NCBI GenBank assembly: GCA_030691295.1
Contig: JAUYEQ010000604.1
Location: 1 to 11,482 of the forward strand
Reading direction: 5' to 3'
Length of the DNA stretch: 11,482 nt
Origin: Bacteroidota bacterium
Lineage (GTDB): Bacteria > Bacteroidota > Bacteroidia > Bacteroidales > Prolixibacteraceae
Made by a program: the position numbers and the translations under genes. This document shows positions 7,611-11,482 of the stretch, piece after piece. Position 1 is the stretch's first letter, and each line of letters starts with the position of its first letter. The notes beneath the pieces are model-generated. The model ran no database searches, was not told where the DNA came from, and worked only from the letters and a program-made list of their open reading frames with translations.

Positions 7611-7613
7611 AAC

Positions 7614-7642
7614 AGCCCCCTCCAACTCCCCCGAAGGGGGAG
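7614..7642 (+). repeat. GC-rich repeat D, one arm of a perfect 29-bp inverted repeat
   Basis: The 29 bases start AGCCCCCTCCAACTCC and end GGGGGAG. They are the exact reverse complement of 7815-7843. Each arm also contains its own 7-bp hairpin (CTCCCCC/GGGGGAG with a GAA or TTC triloop). On the - strand this copy ends 3 nt before the glycosyltransferase ATG and supplies its Shine-Dalgarno-like stretch. Confidence 0.9.
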
Positions 7643-7720
7643 AGTAAAAATGCTCTGTTCCATACTATTCACTTATTTAGTTGAGATACTTTTCAAAGTT
7701 GCATTCTTAAAGCCCTCCAC

Positions 7721-7754
7721 AGCCCCTCCCCAACCCTCCCCGGAGGGGAGGGAG
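7721..7754 (+). repeat. GC-rich repeat E, diverged copy with internal palindrome
   Basis: This related sequence (AGCCCCTCCCCAACCCTCCC..., ending GGAGGGGAGGGAG) can fold into a strong hairpin (CCCTCCCC/GGGGAGGG around a short centre). It lies between the two arms of the 29-bp inverted repeat, in the spacer between the propeller and glycosyltransferase genes. Confidence 0.8.
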
Positions 7755-7814
7755 CAAGAGCAGCTATGAAATTCATATATTATTAAGCCTTAATTCTCTT
7801 TCAAAGCATTCTTT

Positions 7815-7860
7815 CTCCCCCTTCGGGGGAGTTGGAGGGGGCTTTAGGGTTGGGGGAGGC
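7815..7860 (-). repeat. GC-rich repeat F, second arm of the 29-bp inverted repeat plus extension
   Basis: Bases 7815-7843 are the exact reverse complement of 7614-7642. The extension to 7860 (TTAGGGTTGGGGGAGG) resembles, in reverse complement, the CTCCCCAACCCT part of repeat E. The repeat ends 3 nt from the stop of the beta-propeller gene. On the - strand it can form a stable GC hairpin just after that stop, which could act as an attenuator or an mRNA-stabilising 3' structure; there is no T-tract after it. Confidence 0.85.
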
Positions 7861-7863
7861 CGT

Positions 7864-8973
7864 CTATCCAAACACATAAATCCTTCCGTCGCCTGCACCT
7901 ACCACAATTTTTCCTGAAACGACTGCCGGATTTCCGATGATCGGACTGCCCAATTCGTATTTCCATAATTCAGCACCGGTTTTCAGGTCATGGATGTACA
8001 ACATTCCGTCCATGGTTCCGGTAATAACTTTTCCGGAGGCAATTACTGAAGATGATTCTACGCGGTTGCTGGTTTTTACTTTCCAGACCACTTTGCCTGT
8101 ACTTTTATCGAAACAGTAAATGAACTTATCCTGATTTCCGATGACAATGAAATTACCGCTTATAGCCGGAGACGCGATAAAGGGCAGATTTTTCTCTTTA
8201 TCATCGTACATCCATGCGATTTTTCCTGCTTCCAAATCGATACTGAAGAACTTTCCTTCGTAATCGCCCACATAAGCAAACTTGCCGTCAATTACCGGCG
8301 ACGAAGCCACGTAGGTTTCCAACTTGATCTTTTTAAACACTTTACCTGTTTCGATGTTCACCAGATGTACAAAACCGTCGCAACCTCCAAACACAGCATT
8401 TTTGCCATAAATTCCCGGTGCTCCGTTAATGTAATTATCCGATTCATATTGCCAGACGCTGTCGCCTTTTGCAAAACCCACCGCATGCAGGTTATAATCG
8501 TAACTACCAACCACCAGCCTATACTGACTGCCAACTTTCAGCCAGTTAGCAGATCCCATGATTTGGTTATCAGTCTTGTATTTCCAGATTTGCTTTCCGG
8601 ATTTTTCGTCGAGCCTATAAAACAACCCATCGAGCTGACCAAATACAACCGAACCATCCAATAACAAAGCCGGCGCTTCAATGGCATTTCCGGAGTCGAA
8701 TTTCCATTTCAGTTTTCCGTCGAACCCAACGGCATACATTGTTCCGTCGGTCGATCCGCAAAAAATTGTTTGTCCTGAAATAACAGGTGAAGCTTTAATG
8801 TCGTCGCCTGTTTGAAACGAGGATAAAAGTTTGGGTTTTTCAGGAATAGTTGCCGAAGTTGCTCCTGAAAGCAGCTGGTTTCCGCGGAAGATGGACCAGC
8901 TGGATTGTGCGGAAAGAAAACCCAATAGGAGCGTATTTATAAATATGAATAGCAGAAGTCTTTTGAGAATCAT
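7864..8973 (-). CDS. Secreted PQQ-like (BamB-like) eight-bladed beta-propeller protein
   Basis: This 369-residue protein starts with a signal peptide (basic MILKR, hydrophobic core, likely cleavage near LSA-Q at 22-23), so it is exported to the periplasm or outer membrane. The rest is a run of about 40-residue PQQ/WD-like units with the pattern SPxI...V..G..DG.lYa.d..tGk..WkY. I count eight such units, the last one short (IVVGAGDGRIYVFG). The N-terminal strand (SWSIFRGN...) could complete that last blade, a usual propeller closure. No catalytic residues or quinoprotein dehydrogenase active-site features are apparent, so a BamB-like scaffold or sensor role is more likely than an enzyme. It is probably the first gene of the unit with the glycosyltransferase and ABC transporter, though 253 bp of repeat-rich DNA separates it from the next gene. 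The start at 8973 gives a clean signal peptide; no Shine-Dalgarno site is seen. Confidence 0.88.
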   Translation of the reverse strand: MILKRLLLFIFINTLLLGFLSAQSSWSIFRGNQLLSGATSATIPEKPKLLSSFQTGDDIKASPVISGQTIFCGSTDGTMYAVGFDGKLKWKFDSGNAIEAPALLLDGSVVFGQLDGLFYRLDEKSGKQIWKYKTDNQIMGSANWLKVGSQYRLVVGSYDYNLHAVGFAKGDSVWQYESDNYINGAPGIYGKNAVFGGCDGFVHLVNIETGKVFKKIKLETYVASSPVIDGKFAYVGDYEGKFFSIDLEAGKIAWMYDDKEKNLPFIASPAISGNFIVIGNQDKFIYCFDKSTGKVVWKVKTSNRVESSSVIASGKVITGTMDGMLYIHDLKTGAELWKYELGSPIIGNPAVVSGKIVVGAGDGRIYVFG

Positions 8974-9216
8974 TGAATTAGAATTGATATTTGATTTTAT
9001 GGTATAAAAATAGTAAACGATTCATATAAAACCTGCCAAATGTTCAATTCACGGCTATTAGATTTGTTAATAAATTTGAATTATAAAACTTGATTCCAGT
9101 TAATCGACAAAATGAATACATCAACTATTACAAAAGGAAACTTTATTACAGATTCATCTATTTCAAAAAGAAACATTTTATATATTTGTATGAGTAAAGC
9201 GTAAGACAACAGAACA
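8974..9216. promoter_or_regulatory. AT-rich divergent promoter region
   Basis: This 243-bp gap separates two divergent genes (propeller to the left, AAA ATPase to the right), so promoters for both should lie here. A + strand -7 box is described separately. On the - strand, AACATTTG (9044 down to 9037) matches 7 of 8 positions of TAnnTTTG and would give a leader of about 55 nt for the propeller gene, but no good -33 TTTG accompanies it. I find no convincing gene here; a 63-codon - strand frame at 9081-9272 overlaps the ATPase start and has no recognisable features. Confidence 0.5.
9181..9188 (+). promoter_or_regulatory. Candidate Bacteroidota -7 promoter box for the AAA ATPase gene
   Basis: TATATTTG is an exact match to the Bacteroidota sigma-ABfr -7 consensus TAnnTTTG and lies 28 nt before the ATG at 9217, implying a short leader. 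The -33 element is weak: TTTC at 9161-9164 with 16 nt spacing is the nearest to TTTG, somewhat closer than usual. Confidence 0.45.
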
Positions 9217-10491
9217 ATGAAAGAGTTATTAAAATCAATTTTATTTGACCAGCAGAAATTTGGTTGGAACACTCGCTATGTCCGGAGAAATTGTCCAAGC
9301 TCTTACCTGAGTAGTCAGGAAATAGTTGTAATTACAGGAATCAGGCGTTGTGGAAAATCTACTTTACTGCAACAAATCAGGGCGGAACAGTCTGAAAAAG
9401 ATTACTTCATCAATTTTGATGATGAACGTTTGATTCAATTTAAGGTTGAAGATTTTCAGGTCTTATATGAAACATTCATTGAACTTTTCGGAGTACAAAA
9501 GACCTTTTATTTCGATGAAATTCAGAATATTTCAGGATGGGAGCGTTTTGTCAGACGACTACATGATTACGGAAATAAGGTATTCATAACAGGATCGAAT
9601 GCAAATATGCTTAGTCGCGAACTTGGGACTCATCTCACTGGCCGTTATGTTGCATTGGAGTTATTTCCATTCTCATTTAGCGAATTTCTTGAATTCTCTG
9701 GAAAAACCCTGAAGCAGGGAGATATATACAGGACGGAAGAAAGATCAGAAATAAAAGCTATGTTTTCGAAATTCGTTTTGTTTGGAGGCTTTCCTGTATT
9801 CATTGAAAATCAGAGCGACAACTACATAAAATCGCTCTACGAGAATATTTTATATCGCGACGTAATGGTTCGTAATAATCTGACAAACGAAAAGGAATTG
9901 CTTGAGTTAGTTTATTTTCTGGCCAGCAATGTCTCAAGGCTTTCTTCATTTAACAGTCTTGCAAAAACCATCGGTGTAAAAAATGCCTCAACAATTAGCA
10001 ATTACCTTCAGTTCATTCAAAATACAAATTTGATATTTCAGGTAAATAAATTTGATTTCTCATTGAAGAAGCAAATTCAAAATCCAAGAAAAACTTATTT
10101 TATTGATCAGGCACTAGTTACCCGACTTGGATTTTTGTTCTCGGAAGAAAAAGGTCGTCTGCTTGAAAATATTGTATTCATTGAGCTTAAGAGACAGGGA
10201 AATGAAGTATTCTATTACAGTGGAAAGAATGAGTGTGATTTTTTAATCCGACAGGGGATCAAAATTACAAATGCAATTCAGGTTTGTTATTCGTTTGATA
10301 CACCCGAAACAAAAGCCCGGGAATTAAATGGATTAATTGAAGCGATGAAAGCCTATTCCCTCACCGGAGGATCTATTTTGACCAACGATACCGAAGAAAA
10401 TATTGCTGTCGAGGAACTGGACATTCAGGTAGTACCAGTTTGGAAATGGATTTTACAGAGTATTTACCAAGATGCCCAACGCCCCGAATAG
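9217..10491 (+). CDS. AAA_14-type ATPase with C-terminal DUF4143 domain
   Basis: This 424-residue predicted cytoplasmic protein belongs to the common AAA_14 + DUF4143 group. Visible motifs are Walker A GIRRCGKST (41-49, Lys47), the family stretch INFDDERL (65-72), Walker B TFYFDEIQ (96-103, Asp100 and Glu101), the sensor-1-like ITGSN (124-128), and TGR with Arg143 as a possible arginine finger. The C-terminal third carries a DUF4143-like region, a winged-helix-like part about 240-290 followed by a restriction-nuclease-like fold (ENIVFIELKRQG, then ECDFLI and AIQVCYSF). A Cys follows QV where a PD-(D/E)XK Lys would normally sit, so nuclease activity is doubtful. The biological role of this family is not well defined; links to mobile elements and defence have been suggested but are not shown here. 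It is a single gene with its own promoter candidate, more AT-rich than the - strand unit. The last codons (DAQRPE) lie inside the terminator hairpin. Confidence 0.87.
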   Translation: MKELLKSILFDQQKFGWNTRYVRRNCPSSYLSSQEIVVITGIRRCGKSTLLQQIRAEQSEKDYFINFDDERLIQFKVEDFQVLYETFIELFGVQKTFYFDEIQNISGWERFVRRLHDYGNKVFITGSNANMLSRELGTHLTGRYVALELFPFSFSEFLEFSGKTLKQGDIYRTEERSEIKAMFSKFVLFGGFPVFIENQSDNYIKSLYENILYRDVMVRNNLTNEKELLELVYFLASNVSRLSSFNSLAKTIGVKNASTISNYLQFIQNTNLIFQVNKFDFSLKKQIQNPRKTYFIDQALVTRLGFLFSEEKGRLLENIVFIELKRQGNEVFYYSGKNECDFLIRQGIKITNAIQVCYSFDTPETKARELNGLIEAMKAYSLTGGSILTNDTEENIAVEELDIQVVPVWKWILQSIYQDAQRPE

Positions 10492-10506
10492 GGAGTCGGG
10501 CATCTT
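10469..10506. terminator. Hairpin, probably a bidirectional terminator between convergent genes
   Basis: The arms AAGATGCCC (10469-10477) and GGGCATCTT (10498-10506) pair perfectly over 9 bp, and the stem can extend with an inner CCC/GGG pairing (10483-10485 with 10491-10493) around GAATA. It is followed by an A/T-rich stretch in both directions but no long T-run. It lies between the ends of two convergent genes and overlaps the final codons and the TAG stop (10489-10491) of the ATPase gene. Confidence 0.65.
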
Positions 10507-10543
10507 AGTAATTATTCTGAATGCAGGCACTACTCAACTCAAC

Positions 10544-11482
10544 TTATTTATTCAGCTCAAACTTTCTGCTTGTTGATTCTTCTGCTGTAGGAAAATCATC
10601 AGGAACCGGAATGGTAACTTTACCGGTTGCAGCCCATTGTACTCCGCGGATGAAAGTGGTGATAAAACCTACACCTTCACATGAATAATCATCATGACCG
10701 AGGGTGGTATGAAAAATACGTCCTTTCCCATAGGTCAATACCATCAGAATTGGTTCATGTCTGTCGGTTGGAGCTTTTCCCGACATATCTTTACCTGTAG
10801 CCAAAACGATCATGTTCTCGCCCGGACCACGCAATTTGGCATAACATTCATCTTTGGCGGTCATCCAAACCTTGGGCATGCCTTTCGTAATTGGATGGTC
10901 TGCTACACGAACAGTGATTGGGATCAAATGTTGTGGGCCATGTGCTCCTGCGCCCCCGGGCGAATGATCACGAACCAACTCGCCTTCGTTGGTATAATAA
11001 ACATACGGGCCATCTTTCTCGTTTCGGTCACCCCATCCGCCAAGTCCAATCATCTTGTTGTATTCCAGCCAGGTTGGAAATGAATTATCGGCCGCATGAA
11101 CCGAAACAAAGCCTCCACCTTTCTCCATATATTTTTCAAGCGCCTTCTGAGTTTCTTCGGGCCAATCTGCAGCTCTCCACCCAAAATTTGAAATGACCAC
11201 ATCATATTTTTTGAACGAAAGAATAAAATCGGGATCAGTTTTTGGTTCTTTCAAATCCTGTGTTTCACCCACACCGGCCAAAGGAAGATATGCTTTTTCG
11301 CGCCCTCCCATCCAAGTGTATTTTGTTCGCTTTATATCCACCGAAAACAAACCTGTTTCTTCCAGATATTGCTTCATCATGATGGTCGATTTGGGCCATA
11401 CTTCGTGGTTATTCTGTCCATCAACAATGAGTACTTTTATTTTGGCCTCAGCCGAAAACGAGAACATCAGCATACAAACAAT
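10544..11482 (-). CDS. Secreted ThuA-like domain protein (5' end outside window)
   Basis: The frame is still open at the right edge (IVCMLMFSFSAEA precedes the mature part), so the start and the first part of the signal peptide lie outside; the ATG at 11473 is probably internal to the signal peptide. About 312 residues are visible. The protein matches the ThuA family, which has a class I glutamine-amidotransferase-like fold: a first strand KVLIVDGQNNHEVW, a middle elbow GGGFVSVHAADNSF where His replaces the amidotransferase Cys, and a closing motif GRIFHTTLGHDDYS followed by FIRGVQWAATGKV. ThuA was first linked to trehalose use in rhizobia; the exported Bacteroidota versions are usually found with sugar-catabolic genes, but the reaction is not settled. 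The neighbour is a convergent ATPase, so the context on this side gives no clue; partners are probably upstream, beyond the edge. Confidence 0.9.
   Translation of the reverse strand: MVCMLMFSFSAEAKIKVLIVDGQNNHEVWPKSTIMMKQYLEETGLFSVDIKRTKYTWMGGREKAYLPLAGVGETQDLKEPKTDPDFILSFKKYDVVISNFGWRAADWPEETQKALEKYMEKGGGFVSVHAADNSFPTWLEYNKMIGLGGWGDRNEKDGPYVYYTNEGELVRDHSPGGAGAHGPQHLIPITVRVADHPITKGMPKVWMTAKDECYAKLRGPGENMIVLATGKDMSGKAPTDRHEPILMVLTYGKGRIFHTTLGHDDYSCEGVGFITTFIRGVQWAATGKVTIPVPDDFPTAEESTSRKFELNK

Noticed and set aside
7365..7769. 134-codon + strand frame across the start of the glycosyltransferase gene
   Set aside because: It is mostly antisense to the GT coding region and then reads through the GC-rich repeats (PPQPSPEGR), a typical spurious translation of such repeats.
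7864..8973. Beta-propeller protein as a PQQ-dependent dehydrogenase
   Set aside because: It is too short at 369 residues and lacks visible catalytic features; the repeats fit a BamB-like scaffold better.
9081..9272. 63-codon - strand frame in the divergent promoter region
   Set aside because: It overlaps the start of the ATPase gene, has no recognisable features, and is what AT-rich DNA gives by chance.
9217..10491. AAA_14/DUF4143 ATPase as part of a defence island
   Set aside because: No restriction, toxin-antitoxin, CRISPR or phage genes are visible around it, and it has its own promoter and terminator.

Overview
The window looks like chromosomal DNA from a member of the Bacteroidota, probably a Marinilabiliales/Prolixibacteraceae-type environmental bacterium. 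This is judged by style and was not tested by search. The signs are Bacteroidota-like families (multi-domain FN3 lipoprotein, secreted ThuA-like protein, AAA_14/DUF4143 ATPase, roughly 1,080-residue FtsX permease), a TAnnTTTG-type promoter box, weak use of Shine-Dalgarno sites, and two classes of palindromic intergenic repeats that I recall as common in this phylum.

Layout, left to right. (1) Bases 2-1735, + strand: the 3' end of an unidentified single-TM protein, then after a 15-bp gap a predicted lipoprotein with an uncharacterised N-terminal beta domain and four tandem FN3-like repeats. (2) Bases 1736-1929: a convergent intergenic stretch with a possible decayed coding remnant. (3) Bases 1930-8973, - strand: a likely transcription unit read from right to left. 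It encodes a secreted eight-bladed PQQ-like beta-propeller protein, a GT4 glycosyltransferase with an N-terminal CGNC motif, a LolD/MacB-type ABC ATPase, an internally deleted DUF1697 gene, and a duplicated ten-TM FtsX permease. (4) Bases 8974-9216: an AT-rich divergent promoter region. (5) Bases 9217-10491, + strand: an AAA_14/DUF4143 ATPase ending inside a hairpin that probably terminates both convergent genes. (6) Bases 10544-11482, - strand: a secreted ThuA-like protein whose start lies beyond the window.

How the genes may work together. The ATPase and the FtsX permease form a complete predicted MacB/LolCDE-type mechanotransmission machine, which moves substrates from the outer leaflet or periplasm or remodels the envelope rather than importing solutes. 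The cytosolic glycosyltransferase and the secreted propeller suggest that the substrate is a glycosylated envelope component such as a glycolipid or lipoprotein. This is inference from context only.

The most striking structural observation is in the spacers of this unit. Three short spacers are almost entirely filled by one 62-68 bp hairpin repeat, placed 1-6 nt after the stop of one gene and 13-14 nt before the start of the next. The fourth spacer is filled by GC-rich repeats that include a perfect 29-bp inverted pair. The deleted DUF1697 gene sits between two of the hairpin repeats and splits the ATPase gene from its permease gene.
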